Made by a program: the position numbers and the translations under genes. A DNA stretch of 39,534 bases from an uncultured Pelagibacteraceae bacterium. GTDB taxonomy: Bacteria > Pseudomonadota > Alphaproteobacteria > Pelagibacterales > Pelagibacteraceae. Within the stretch, counting starts at the first letter, position 1. Each line of letters begins with the position of its first letter. Positions 1-9,065 of the stretch are shown here, piece after piece. The stretch spans positions 1 through 39,534 of the forward strand of contig CABZCD010000005.1 of assembly GCA_902524105.1 (NCBI GenBank). Reading direction: 5' to 3'. A model generated the notes under the pieces. It had not been told where the DNA came from, did not search any database, and saw nothing but the letters and a program-made list of their open reading frames with translations.

Positions 1-131
1 AATATTTCTGGAATTAAATCAAATTTATTAGGCCAGTCTTTATTATTATGAGGCCAAGCTATCCAAGTCGACTTTTGTTTTTCCCACTCAGCTGGCATTC
101 TTAAATTTTCTCCATTAGAAAATTTAGTCAT
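1..131 (-). CDS. aguA: Agmatine deiminase, N-terminal part (runs off the window)
   Basis: ATG (CAT at 129-131) opens MTKFSNGENLRMPAEWEKQKSTWIAWPHNNKDWPNKFDLIPE..., typical of the PAD_porph/agmatine deiminase N-terminus. It overlaps the end of aguB. Not in the ORF track because it is truncated. Confidence 0.85.
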   Translation of the reverse strand, partial: MTKFSNGENLRMPAEWEKQKSTWIAWPHNNKDWPNKFDLIPEI

Positions 132-999
132 CTTTTGGATTTTTCAAAATACTTTTATATGAGTCAATTCGCCTATCTCTAAAAAAAGGCCAATGTCTTC
201 TAACAGAGTCAATTTTCTTTAAATCGATATCGCAAATTAAAATTTGTTCGCCTAAATTTCCTTTTCTTAAAATGTTTCCATTCGGATCAAATATAACACT
301 GTTTCCCCAAAATTCTAATTTCTTATTACCTTGTTTTTCAATACCCACTCTATTTGCTGCTGCAACGTAAACACCATTAGCTATAGCGTGCGATCTTTGC
401 ACAGTTAACCAAGACTCCAGTTGTGATTTGCCAAATTCTTTTTTCTCGTTCGGATGCCAACCTATTGCAGTTGGATAAAATAAAATTTCAGCGCCTTTTA
501 AAGCTGTTAGTCTAGCTGCTTCTGGAAACCATTGGTCCCAACAAATCAGCGTACCTAAATTTCCTTTTTTTGTTTTAAAGCATTTGAAACCAAGATCTCC
601 AGGAGTGAAATAAAATTTTTCATAATATTGAGGATCATCTGGTATATGCATTTTTCTATACTTTCCTAAAATTTTTCCATTTTCGTTAATTACTACACTC
701 GTATTGTGATAAAGACCTGATGTTTTTTTCTCAAAAATTGAGATAAGCAAAATTAAATTTAACTTTTTGGCCAATAGAGAAAAAATTTCTGTTGTGGGTC
801 CAGGAATATTTTCTGCCAAGTTAAAATTTGAATGCTTCTCTATTTGACAAAAATAGTTTGTTAAGAATAACTCTGGTAAACAGACTATATTTGCACCTTT
901 TTTTTTTGCTATTTTAATTTTTGAAATTGCTTTAGCCAAATTCTTTTCTTTATTAGACGACATTTTCATCTGTATTAGTGCTAATCGTGTTTTATTCAT
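124..999 (-). CDS. aguB: N-carbamoylputrescine amidase (carbon-nitrogen hydrolase family)
   Basis: Nitrilase-fold protein with E (CLPELFLTNYF), K (YRKMHIPDDPQYYEKFYFTPGD) and C (GTLICWDQWFPEAARL) motifs. Likely start MNKTRLALIQMKMSS (CAT 997-999) rather than the longer track ORF. Confidence 0.9.
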   Translation of the reverse strand: MNKTRLALIQMKMSSNKEKNLAKAISKIKIAKKKGANIVCLPELFLTNYFCQIEKHSNFNLAENIPGPTTEIFSLLAKKLNLILLISIFEKKTSGLYHNTSVVINENGKILGKYRKMHIPDDPQYYEKFYFTPGDLGFKCFKTKKGNLGTLICWDQWFPEAARLTALKGAEILFYPTAIGWHPNEKKEFGKSQLESWLTVQRSHAIANGVYVAAANRVGIEKQGNKKLEFWGNSVIFDPNGNILRKGNLGEQILICDIDLKKIDSVRRHWPFFRDRRIDSYKSILKNPKDD

Positions 1000-1003
1000 A
1001 TTA

Positions 1004-2047
1004 TTAAAATATCTTTTGAAAATTTCTTCTTTGTCTTTTTTTCCAATTTTGCCTATGGAAAGCATCGCTAGCAATTAATGGTAAAACACTAGTCGCTTCA
1101 GCGAAGACCATTTGTTCCTTAGATACGTCGACTTTACCCCATGAACTTGCCTCCTTAAGAGTTGAACTGCTACAAGCACCATCCCTAGTATCAGCCACCG
1201 TTATCTGAACTGCATATTTATGCATATCAACTTTTTTACCTAATAGTTCAGCACAAACAACTGTGTCTTGTATAAAATTTTTTGGAACTCCACCACCAAC
1301 CATTAGCAAACCAGATTGTTTTGATTTAAGTTTGATTTCAGTTAATTCTCTAAATTCTCTTATGGAGTCAATTGTTATGTGTTTTTTTGGATTTTGTTCT
1401 TGGTGCATTACCAGTCCAAAACCTGCAGAACTATCTGTAAATGCGGGGCAAAAAATTGGGACACCATTATTGTAGGCAGTTTCGATCAAAGAGTCTTTCT
1501 TTTTAGAATTTTTTTTTAAATATTTTCCCATTTCATAAATGAATTCTCTTGAAGTATAGGATTTAGGTTGCAAGGAGTTTGCAATATCGCATATTTTTTG
1601 ATCACAGGCTTGTAACTCTTCCTCATCAATATAAGTGTCATATATTCTATCAACATAGTTTTCTCTTAATTTTGTATCATCTTCAAACTGTGAACCTTGA
1701 TAATGTTTAAAACCAAGGGCTTCGAAAAAGTCCATATCCACAATGGAGGCTCCTGTAGCGACAATAGCATCCACCATGTTGTATTTAACTAAATCTGAAT
1801 ATAATTTCATACAACCTCCAGCTGATGTAGATCCTGCTATGGTTAAAAAGATCGAACACGATTTGTCTTCAATCATTTCATTAAATATTTTTGAAGCGTT
1901 AGCAGTATCTCTTGAGGTAAATGACATTTTGCTCATAGACTCAATTATATCTCTGGCATCAAATTTTGTAATGTCTATGTGTTCAATAGGTTTATTAAGA
2001 AATGATTTTTTGTTGTGCCCTAGTGTAGGACTATTTTTTTTATTCAT
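1004..2047 (-). CDS. Deoxyhypusine synthase-like protein (probable polyamine aminobutyltransferase / homospermidine synthase-like)
   Basis: DHS family features: TIAGSTSAGG, ATGASIVDMDFFEALG, PAFTDSSAGFG, and EASSWGKV, which aligns with the catalytic-Lys motif (K305, codon 1133-1135). Confidence 0.85.
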   Translation of the reverse strand: MNKKNSPTLGHNKKSFLNKPIEHIDITKFDARDIIESMSKMSFTSRDTANASKIFNEMIEDKSCSIFLTIAGSTSAGGCMKLYSDLVKYNMVDAIVATGASIVDMDFFEALGFKHYQGSQFEDDTKLRENYVDRIYDTYIDEEELQACDQKICDIANSLQPKSYTSREFIYEMGKYLKKNSKKKDSLIETAYNNGVPIFCPAFTDSSAGFGLVMHQEQNPKKHITIDSIREFRELTEIKLKSKQSGLLMVGGGVPKNFIQDTVVCAELLGKKVDMHKYAVQITVADTRDGACSSSTLKEASSWGKVDVSKEQMVFAEATSVLPLIASDAFHRQNWKKRQRRNFQKIF

Positions 2048-3225
2048 TAAGCTACTAAGTAATTTAATTTACCAGTATTGTTGTATAATGACATTATAGG
2101 TTTGTCATTTAATTCAACCATAGTATCTGAATAAAAACCATTAAACTTAGTCCTAAAAGTTAGTCCATAAGCTCCTAATTGTCCAAGCTCAATATAATCA
2201 CCCTCTTTAATATTATTAGGCAATAAAAAAGGTCCTTTCATATAATCTAAACTATCACATGTAGGACCATAGAATTGAAAGGCAGTTATCTTTTTAGATA
2301 AAATTCTCCCATTGGTAATCATTCTTGTAGGTAATATGAAATTAGGTACACCTGCATCAAATAATGAACCATAGGTACCATCATTTATATAAAGTTTATT
2401 TTTCTTTCTAAGATTAACTCTAACAATAGTTGACCCACTTTCAGCCACTAAAGCTCTACCAGGCTCACAAATTACTTCAGGCATTTTTTCTAATTTTAAA
2501 TGTTTCAACCCAAGTTTAATTTCATTAAAATAATTTTCTAAAGGTTCCGGTTTTAAATCTGGATAGATAGAAGGGAATCCTCCACCAACATTTATAGTAT
2601 CAGGAACAATTTTCGTTTTTTTTATTATATTAGAAATTTCTTTTAATCCCTTAGAAAAAGAAATTTTATGCATGCATTGAGAACCAACATGAAAACTAAT
2701 ACCAAATTTTTTGGCGTGTTGTTTACAAAGTCTTACCAAACCTAGTGCTTCACTTGTCAAAGCACCAAATTTTCTTGAAAGATCTAACTCTGCATGTTCA
2801 TTAGATACTGCTATTCTAACAAATAAATTCAAATCTTTTGCATTTTTTGTTGACTCTAAGATTTTCATTAATTCCTCTTTTGTGTCTAAAGAAAAATCTT
2901 TTACATTGTAATCAAAGTATGCTGAAGAAATATCTTCTCTACTTTTAATAGGGTGCATAAAATACAACTTTGATTTAGGACCTAGTTTTCTAATAAGCTT
3001 TACTTCGTTAATTGATGCAACATCAAATCTATCTATACCATTTTTTATAATATGTTTAAGAACATATTCATTTGGATTAGTCTTTACAGCATATAATATT
3101 TTGCCGGGAAATTTATCCTTAAAGACCTTGATTGAATTTTTTATGGTATCTGGGCGTATACAGTATATTGGATTTACTGGTTTAAGCGAGTTAACTAGAT
3201 TGTTAACGTTACTAAATTTTTCCAT
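2047..3225 (-). CDS. PLP-dependent ornithine/lysine/arginine-type decarboxylase (alanine racemase fold, group IV)
   Basis: YAVKTNP PLP-lysine motif, HVGSQ, NVGGGFPS, EPGRALV and GPTCDSLD motifs. SD-like AAAGGGAG upstream. Confidence 0.9.
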   Translation of the reverse strand: MEKFSNVNNLVNSLKPVNPIYCIRPDTIKNSIKVFKDKFPGKILYAVKTNPNEYVLKHIIKNGIDRFDVASINEVKLIRKLGPKSKLYFMHPIKSREDISSAYFDYNVKDFSLDTKEELMKILESTKNAKDLNLFVRIAVSNEHAELDLSRKFGALTSEALGLVRLCKQHAKKFGISFHVGSQCMHKISFSKGLKEISNIIKKTKIVPDTINVGGGFPSIYPDLKPEPLENYFNEIKLGLKHLKLEKMPEVICEPGRALVAESGSTIVRVNLRKKNKLYINDGTYGSLFDAGVPNFILPTRMITNGRILSKKITAFQFYGPTCDSLDYMKGPFLLPNNIKEGDYIELGQLGAYGLTFRTKFNGFYSDTMVELNDKPIMSLYNNTGKLNYLVA

Positions 3226-3253
3226 TTCATGTGTCTCCCTTTAATTAACACAA

Positions 3254-3285
3254 AAGAGCTTTCAAAAAATTTATAAAAAACTCTT
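3254..3285 (-). promoter_or_regulatory. Possible leader hairpin upstream of the decarboxylase
   Basis: On the minus strand AAGAGTTTTT (3285-3276) pairs with GAAAGCTCTT (3263-3254), 10 bp including two G-U pairs. The plus strand would have two A/C mismatches instead. Confidence 0.3.
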
Positions 3286-3402
3286 ATTGATCGCATTTAG
3301 GGTTTTTTTCACCTTATGTAAAGTAAAAAATGCATAACTGACTTGTTAGAATCTTTTATTGAATGGGTTGAAATCGCCATTAGAGGACATATATATGTTT
3401 GT

Positions 3403-3975
3403 ATGAGGAAGACAAACTTACAAGCTGCACAGCTTAAATTGAGTGATTTTCAGGATAAATCCCTATTAATCCTTGATGATGATGATCCTTTAAGAGGCAG
3501 ATTATCAAGAGCGATGGAGAAAAAAGGTTTTGTGGTGAAAGAGGCGAAATCGGTGGCCGAAGGGCTTGATATAGTAAGAAAATCACCTCCAAATTTCGCC
3601 GTAGTTGACTTAAGGCTAGAGGATGGTAACGGCTTAGACGTCATAAAGGAACTCTCTAAAAACAAGTCAGACAGCCGAATTGTTATGCTTACAGGATATG
3701 GTAATTTGCCTACTGCGGTAGCAGCAGTAAAAGCAGGAGCCATAGATTATATAGCAAAACCGGTAGATGCAGATGATGTAGAGTCAGCTTTATTGGCTTC
3801 TCCTGAGTCAAAAGCCAAACCCCCAGAAAACCCAATGTCTGCTGATAGAGTGAAATGGGAGCATATTCATAGAGTTTTCGAATTATGCAATAGGAATGTT
3901 TCAGAAACTGCCAGACGTTTAAAGATGCATAGAAGAACTCTACAGAGAATTTTATCTAAAAGATCGCCAAGATAA
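3403..3975 (+). CDS. regA: Response regulator, RegA/PrrA/ActR family
   Basis: Receiver (LLILDDDDPLRGRLSRAM, VVDLRLEDGNGLDV, YIAKPVDADDV) plus Fis-type HTH ETARRLKMHRRTLQRIL. Start at MRKTNLQ. Confidence 0.88.
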   Translation: MRKTNLQAAQLKLSDFQDKSLLILDDDDPLRGRLSRAMEKKGFVVKEAKSVAEGLDIVRKSPPNFAVVDLRLEDGNGLDVIKELSKNKSDSRIVMLTGYGNLPTAVAAVKAGAIDYIAKPVDADDVESALLASPESKAKPPENPMSADRVKWEHIHRVFELCNRNVSETARRLKMHRRTLQRILSKRSPR

Positions 3976-3977
3976 AT

Positions 3978-4541
3978 CTACAACCATTTTTTTAATATAG
4001 ATAATTTATCACTAAATAAAGTGACAACAACTGTAAGCAAAGTTATTTTGAAAAGTTCCGCTAATAAAAAAGGTGTTACTCCTAAACTTATTATCGGTTT
4101 TTGCCATCCAATAAGTGTACCTAGCCATATTACACCTAATAAGTAAATAACACTTACGCTTAAAACTAACTTTAAAAAATTCAAAACAATATTATTGTTA
4201 AATTTAAAAATACCACAAAGCATAACGGCAAATAAAAATCCTATTAAGTACCCCATCGTCGGTCCAACAAAGTAAATAATTCCAGATCCTTTTTCAGGAG
4301 TCCCTGAAAATACTGGCAATCCAAATATACCTTCTAACAGATAAAAAGTAATAATTGTTCCGCCCAACTTCCAACCAAAACATACACCGATCAAGAGAAC
4401 AACAAACGTTTGCATAGTCATCGGAACAGGATAAAATGGTATTTTAAATTTTGCTGAAATTGCTAGTAAAGTTGAACTTATTAATATTACAAAAAAATAT
4501 TTATAGATATTTATCTGTTTTAAACTTTTTACTAGTTCCAT
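3978..4541 (-). CDS. bioY: Biotin transporter BioY
   Basis: Multi-TM protein with IPFYPVPMTMQTFVVLLIG and the GPTMGYLIGF signature. Confidence 0.88.
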   Translation of the reverse strand: MELVKSLKQINIYKYFFVILISSTLLAISAKFKIPFYPVPMTMQTFVVLLIGVCFGWKLGGTIITFYLLEGIFGLPVFSGTPEKGSGIIYFVGPTMGYLIGFLFAVMLCGIFKFNNNIVLNFLKLVLSVSVIYLLGVIWLGTLIGWQKPIISLGVTPFLLAELFKITLLTVVVTLFSDKLSILKKWL

Positions 4542-4572
4542 ACTTCAACTTACCCTTATTTGAAGAAATTTT

Positions 4573-5505
4573 CTAGTTTTTTGTTAATTGAATAAAAACA
4601 TCCTCTAAATCTCCCTCGTCTATAGAAATATCTAGTATTTTCAAGTTTTTTTCTTTTAGATAATTTATCAACTGCTCAAAATTAATTGACCCTTTTTCAT
4701 AATTTACTGAAATTGTAGTACTCGACTCAACTAAAAATTTCACATTAGGTAGGTTAAAATCTAAATTTGTATTAAATTCCTCAAGTTTAAATACAATTTT
4801 TTTTGTTTTAATTCTATCTAAAAGTTTTTTTGTAGTATCTAACGCTACTAAATTCCCCTTATTTATAATTGCTATTCGATCACACATTTCTTGTGCTTCA
4901 AACAAATAGTGAGTAGTAAGAATTATGGTCACTCCAATTTTATTTAGCTCTTTTACATTTTCCCATAAGTTTTTTCTTAATTCAACATCAACGCCTGCTG
5001 TGGGCTCATCCAAAACAAGTATTGGTGGTTGGTGAACCATTGCTTTAGCTATTAATAGCCTCCTTTTCATACCACCTGATAAATTTCTTGAATAACTATT
5101 TGCTTGTTTATCTAAGGAAACAAGTTTTAAAATAGTTTCAGTTATTTTTTGATTATTCTTAACACCGTAAAGACCAGCTTGTAAATCAAGTAATTTTTTT
5201 GGACTAAAAAAAGCATCTAAATTTACTTCTTGAGGCACTATACCAATAGACGCTCTAACTTGTCTTGGATTTTTATCAAGATCAAATCCCCAAACATTCA
5301 CCTTGCCTTTTGATTTAATTACTGTCCCAGCTAATATACTTAAAAACGTTGTCTTGCCGGCTCCGTTTGGTCCTAACAACCCAAATATTTCACCCTGTTT
5401 TACCTCTAAGCTAATATTGTTCAATGCATTTACGTCAGAAGTCTTTTTTTTGTCTCGTGAATATACTTTTGATAGGTTTTCAACAGATAAAGCAGTTTTC
5501 ATCAT
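4573..5505 (-). CDS. ABC transporter ATP-binding protein (ABC-2/export type)
   Basis: Walker A GPNGAGKTT, signature LSGGMKRRL, Walker B ILVLDEPTAGVD. Confidence 0.9.
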   Translation of the reverse strand: MMKTALSVENLSKVYSRDKKKTSDVNALNNISLEVKQGEIFGLLGPNGAGKTTFLSILAGTVIKSKGKVNVWGFDLDKNPRQVRASIGIVPQEVNLDAFFSPKKLLDLQAGLYGVKNNQKITETILKLVSLDKQANSYSRNLSGGMKRRLLIAKAMVHQPPILVLDEPTAGVDVELRKNLWENVKELNKIGVTIILTTHYLFEAQEMCDRIAIINKGNLVALDTTKKLLDRIKTKKIVFKLEEFNTNLDFNLPNVKFLVESSTTISVNYEKGSINFEQLINYLKEKNLKILDISIDEGDLEDVFIQLTKN

Positions 5506-5544
5506 AAAATTTTAATATAACATTAAATTTAGGTATTATAACTT

Positions 5545-8316
5545 ATGAGCAAAATTAAAAAGTCAGATCATTTTTATTTAATTGATGGCTCGGGTTACAT
5601 TTTTAGAGCTTATTACGCTTTACCACCTCTTTCAAGAAAAAGTGATGGTTTACCGACTGGAGCAGTAAGTGGATTTTGTTCTATGCTTTTCAAACTTTTA
5701 GAAGACTCAAGAGCAGATGTCAGCAAAGAGAAACCAACACACTTTGCGGTAATTTTTGACTCAGCTAGAAAAAATTTTAGAAATGAAATATTTAAAGAAT
5801 ATAAAGCAAATAGAAATGAGGCACCTGAGGATTTGGCACCTCAATTTGAATATATAAGAAAATCTGTAAAAGCTTTTAATTTACCTTCGATTGAGCTTTT
5901 AAATTATGAAGCTGATGATTTAATAGCAACTTATGCAAAACAAATTACTAAGTTGGGCGCAAAGGTCACTGTAATTTCCTCAGATAAAGATCTGATGCAA
6001 CTGGTTTCAAATAATATTAGATTGTATGATCCAATGAAGAATAAGGTTATTGGAGAAAAAGAAGTAGTTGAAAAGTTCGGCGTTAAACCCGATCAAGTTA
6101 TAGATGTTCAGTCCTTAGCAGGAGACTCATCTGATAACATTCCAGGTGTGCCTGGCATCGGTATTAAAACTGCAGCAGAATTAATAAATAAATATAAAAA
6201 TTTAGATAACTTATTAGATAAAGCTTCTGAGATAAAACAAAATAAAAGAAGAGAAACACTTATGGAAAATAAAGATAAGGCTTTGTTAAGCAGAAAATTG
6301 GTCACTCTTAAATCTAATGTGCCAGTTAAAGATCAGCTTAATAGTTTTATTTTGAAAGAGGTAAATAAAAATGTTTTATACAATTTTTTAAGAGATATGG
6401 AGTTCAATAGACTATTAAGTCAAGCAATTAGTTTTTACGGTGAAACTGTGAAAAAGTCTGATAACAAAAAAGAAAAAAAAATTAATGCATTAAAAATTAA
6501 TACTGATAATTATAAAAATATTCTTAATGAAACTGATTTAGATAACTTATTACAAAAATTAAATGATAAATCTATAATTTCTGTTGATTGCGAAACTTCC
6601 TCTCTTAATCCTATCGATGCTGAACTTGTAGGGGTATCTTTTTGTTGCGATATTAATGATGCCTATTATATTCCGGTTGCTCATAAAAATGTTAAGAGTT
6701 TAGCCAAGGAATTAGTTATAAAAAAAATAAAAAAAATTCTTGAAGATCCGAGTGTTAAAAAAATTGGCCAAAATATCAAATATGATTTAATGGTTTTTAA
6801 AAAATATGGAATCAATATTGAGCCTATAGAAGATACAATGCTTCTTTCATATACTCTAGATGCTGGAAATAATAGACATAATATGGATACATTATCTGAG
6901 ATACATTTAGGCCATAAAACAATATCATATAAAGAAATTGTCGGATCTGGTAAAAAACAATTAAATTTCTCTGAAGTAAATCTTAAAGACGCCACTAAAT
7001 ATGCCGCAGAAGATGCTGAAGTTACTTTAAGACTTTATAATATTTTAAAAGACAGAGTAGATAGTGAAAAACTTAACAAAGTATACGATGTGTTTGAAAA
7101 GCCAATGGTCAAATTATTATCCAAATTAGAGCTAAATGGTATCAAAATTGACGACACATATTTAAAAAAATTATCCCAAAAGTTTGAGAAAAGATTAATT
7201 GAAAAAGAAAAAGAAATTTATAAAATTTCGGGAAAAGAATTTAATATAGGTTCTCCTAAACAACTAGGAGAAATAATTTACAATGAATTAAAGATCGCTA
7301 AGCTAAAAAAAACCAAGAAAGGTAGTCTTGCAACAAGTGCTAAAATACTTGAGGATCTTGCCTTAACAGGCCATAAATTTCCAAAATTAGTGCTTGAATG
7401 GAGGCAAGACTCAAAATTAAAAAGTACTTACACTGATGCTTTACAAGATCATATAAACCAAAAAACAAAAAGAGTTCACACTTCATTTTTGTTAGCGGCT
7501 ACCAATACAGGCAGGTTGGCATCTAGCGACCCTAATTTACAAAATATACCAATAAAATCTACTGATGGAAAAGAAATTAGAAAAGCATTTATTGCAGATA
7601 AGGGCAACATATTAATTTCAGCTGACTATAATCAAATTGAAATGAGAATACTTGCTGACATGGCAGATGTAAAAGAATTAAAAAAGGCTTTTAAGAATAA
7701 TCAAGATATTCATTCGCTAACGGCCAGCCAAGTTTTTAGTGTACCCATAAATAAAATAAATGAAGATTTGAGAAGAAAAGCAAAAGCAATAAATTTTGGT
7801 ATCATATACGGGATTACTCAATACGGTTTAGCAAAACAAATTTCAGTTTCAAATCAAGAAGCACAAGATTTTATTAACGAATATTTCAAAAAGTTTCCTG
7901 AGATTAAAGAATATATGAACACCACAATAAAGTTTTGTAGAAAAAATGGATATGTGAATAATATTTTTGGGAGAAGAATTCACTTGAGAAGTATTAATGA
8001 TAAAAATTTTAGTGTCAGGTCATTTCAAGAAAGAGCGGCAATTAATGCCCCTATTCAAGGTTCTGCAGCAGATATTATAAGGCTGGCAATGATCGAGCTT
8101 GATAAAATGATTGAAAAAGAAAAGAAAATAAATGCTAAAATGTTACTTCAAATTCATGATGAACTAGTTTTTGAAAGTTCAATTAATGATCAAAAAAATA
8201 ATGAGAAATTGATAAAAAAGGTTATGACGTCGGTTTCTTCTTCTGAACATCATATGTTTTCAATTCCATTGGAAGTCAGTGTAAATTCAGGATATAATTG
8301 GGGAGAAGCACATTAA
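5545..8316 (+). CDS. polA: DNA polymerase I (5'-3' exo, 3'-5' exo and polymerase domains)
   Basis: 5' nuclease N-terminus. Exo motifs VDCET, NIKYDLMVF and YAAEDAE are intact. Pol motifs SADYNQIEMRILA, RRKAKAINFGIIYG and QIHDELVFE. Confidence 0.97.
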   Translation: MSKIKKSDHFYLIDGSGYIFRAYYALPPLSRKSDGLPTGAVSGFCSMLFKLLEDSRADVSKEKPTHFAVIFDSARKNFRNEIFKEYKANRNEAPEDLAPQFEYIRKSVKAFNLPSIELLNYEADDLIATYAKQITKLGAKVTVISSDKDLMQLVSNNIRLYDPMKNKVIGEKEVVEKFGVKPDQVIDVQSLAGDSSDNIPGVPGIGIKTAAELINKYKNLDNLLDKASEIKQNKRRETLMENKDKALLSRKLVTLKSNVPVKDQLNSFILKEVNKNVLYNFLRDMEFNRLLSQAISFYGETVKKSDNKKEKKINALKINTDNYKNILNETDLDNLLQKLNDKSIISVDCETSSLNPIDAELVGVSFCCDINDAYYIPVAHKNVKSLAKELVIKKIKKILEDPSVKKIGQNIKYDLMVFKKYGINIEPIEDTMLLSYTLDAGNNRHNMDTLSEIHLGHKTISYKEIVGSGKKQLNFSEVNLKDATKYAAEDAEVTLRLYNILKDRVDSEKLNKVYDVFEKPMVKLLSKLELNGIKIDDTYLKKLSQKFEKRLIEKEKEIYKISGKEFNIGSPKQLGEIIYNELKIAKLKKTKKGSLATSAKILEDLALTGHKFPKLVLEWRQDSKLKSTYTDALQDHINQKTKRVHTSFLLAATNTGRLASSDPNLQNIPIKSTDGKEIRKAFIADKGNILISADYNQIEMRILADMADVKELKKAFKNNQDIHSLTASQVFSVPINKINEDLRRKAKAINFGIIYGITQYGLAKQISVSNQEAQDFINEYFKKFPEIKEYMNTTIKFCRKNGYVNNIFGRRIHLRSINDKNFSVRSFQERAAINAPIQGSAADIIRLAMIELDKMIEKEKKINAKMLLQIHDELVFESSINDQKNNEKLIKKVMTSVSSSEHHMFSIPLEVSVNSGYNWGEAH

Positions 8317-8366
8317 TAAATATTTTGTCGCCTAAATTTTGACAATTTAATTATGAAAAGTTAATT

Positions 8367-9065
8367 ATGAGCCACACAATTGCTTTAGTAGACGATGATA
8401 GAAATCTTTTGACTAGTATAAGCATTGCTTTAGAAAGAGAAGGTTTCAAAGTGCAAACATATATTGATGGTGAAACAGCATTAATTGGTCTCACAAGAAA
8501 TCCCCCCGACCTTGCAATTTTAGATATCAAAATGCCAAGAATGGATGGAGAAGAATTATTAAAGAAAATAAGAAAAAAAATGTCTATCCCAATAATTTTT
8601 TTAACCTCAAAGGATGAAGAGGTTGATGAGTTACTTGGTTTAAAACTTGGAGCAGATGATTTCGTAAAGAAATCTGGTGGTTTTTCAATGAAAGTTTTAG
8701 TTGAAAGAATTAGAGTTCAACTAAGAAAAAAAGCAGATAAAGTAGAGGATACTAAAAATATAATAGCTCACGGAAAATTAAAATTAGACCCTTCTCAATT
8801 AGAATGTGAATGGAATGGCAAAGCACTTCCTGATAAGCTTACAACTACTGAGTTTCTTATTGTTAAAGAATTAGCCAAAAGGCCAGGTGTTATTAAAGAA
8901 AGAGCTCACTTAATGGATATTGCATATAAAGAGAACACCGAAATAGAAGATAGAACTATTGATAGTCATGTTAAAAGAATTCGTAAAAAATTTAAAAAAG
9001 TAGACGAAAAATTTTCAGCAATTGAAACAAGGTATGGAAGCGGATATAGATGGAATGTTAGTTAA
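8367..9065 (+). CDS. chvI: Response regulator ChvI (OmpR family)
   Basis: HTIALVDDDRNLLTSISIALEREGF receiver start, DIKMPRMDGEELL, and winged-helix C-terminus RTIDSHVKRIRKKF...YGSGYRW. Followed directly by chvG. Confidence 0.88.
   Translation: MSHTIALVDDDRNLLTSISIALEREGFKVQTYIDGETALIGLTRNPPDLAILDIKMPRMDGEELLKKIRKKMSIPIIFLTSKDEEVDELLGLKLGADDFVKKSGGFSMKVLVERIRVQLRKKADKVEDTKNIIAHGKLKLDPSQLECEWNGKALPDKLTTTEFLIVKELAKRPGVIKERAHLMDIAYKENTEIEDRTIDSHVKRIRKKFKKVDEKFSAIETRYGSGYRWNVS

Noticed and set aside
5545-8316. Possibility that Pol I has lost proofreading
   Set aside because: All three 3'-5' exonuclease motifs (VDCET, NIKYDLMVF, YAAEDAE) are intact, so it looks like a normal three-domain Pol I.
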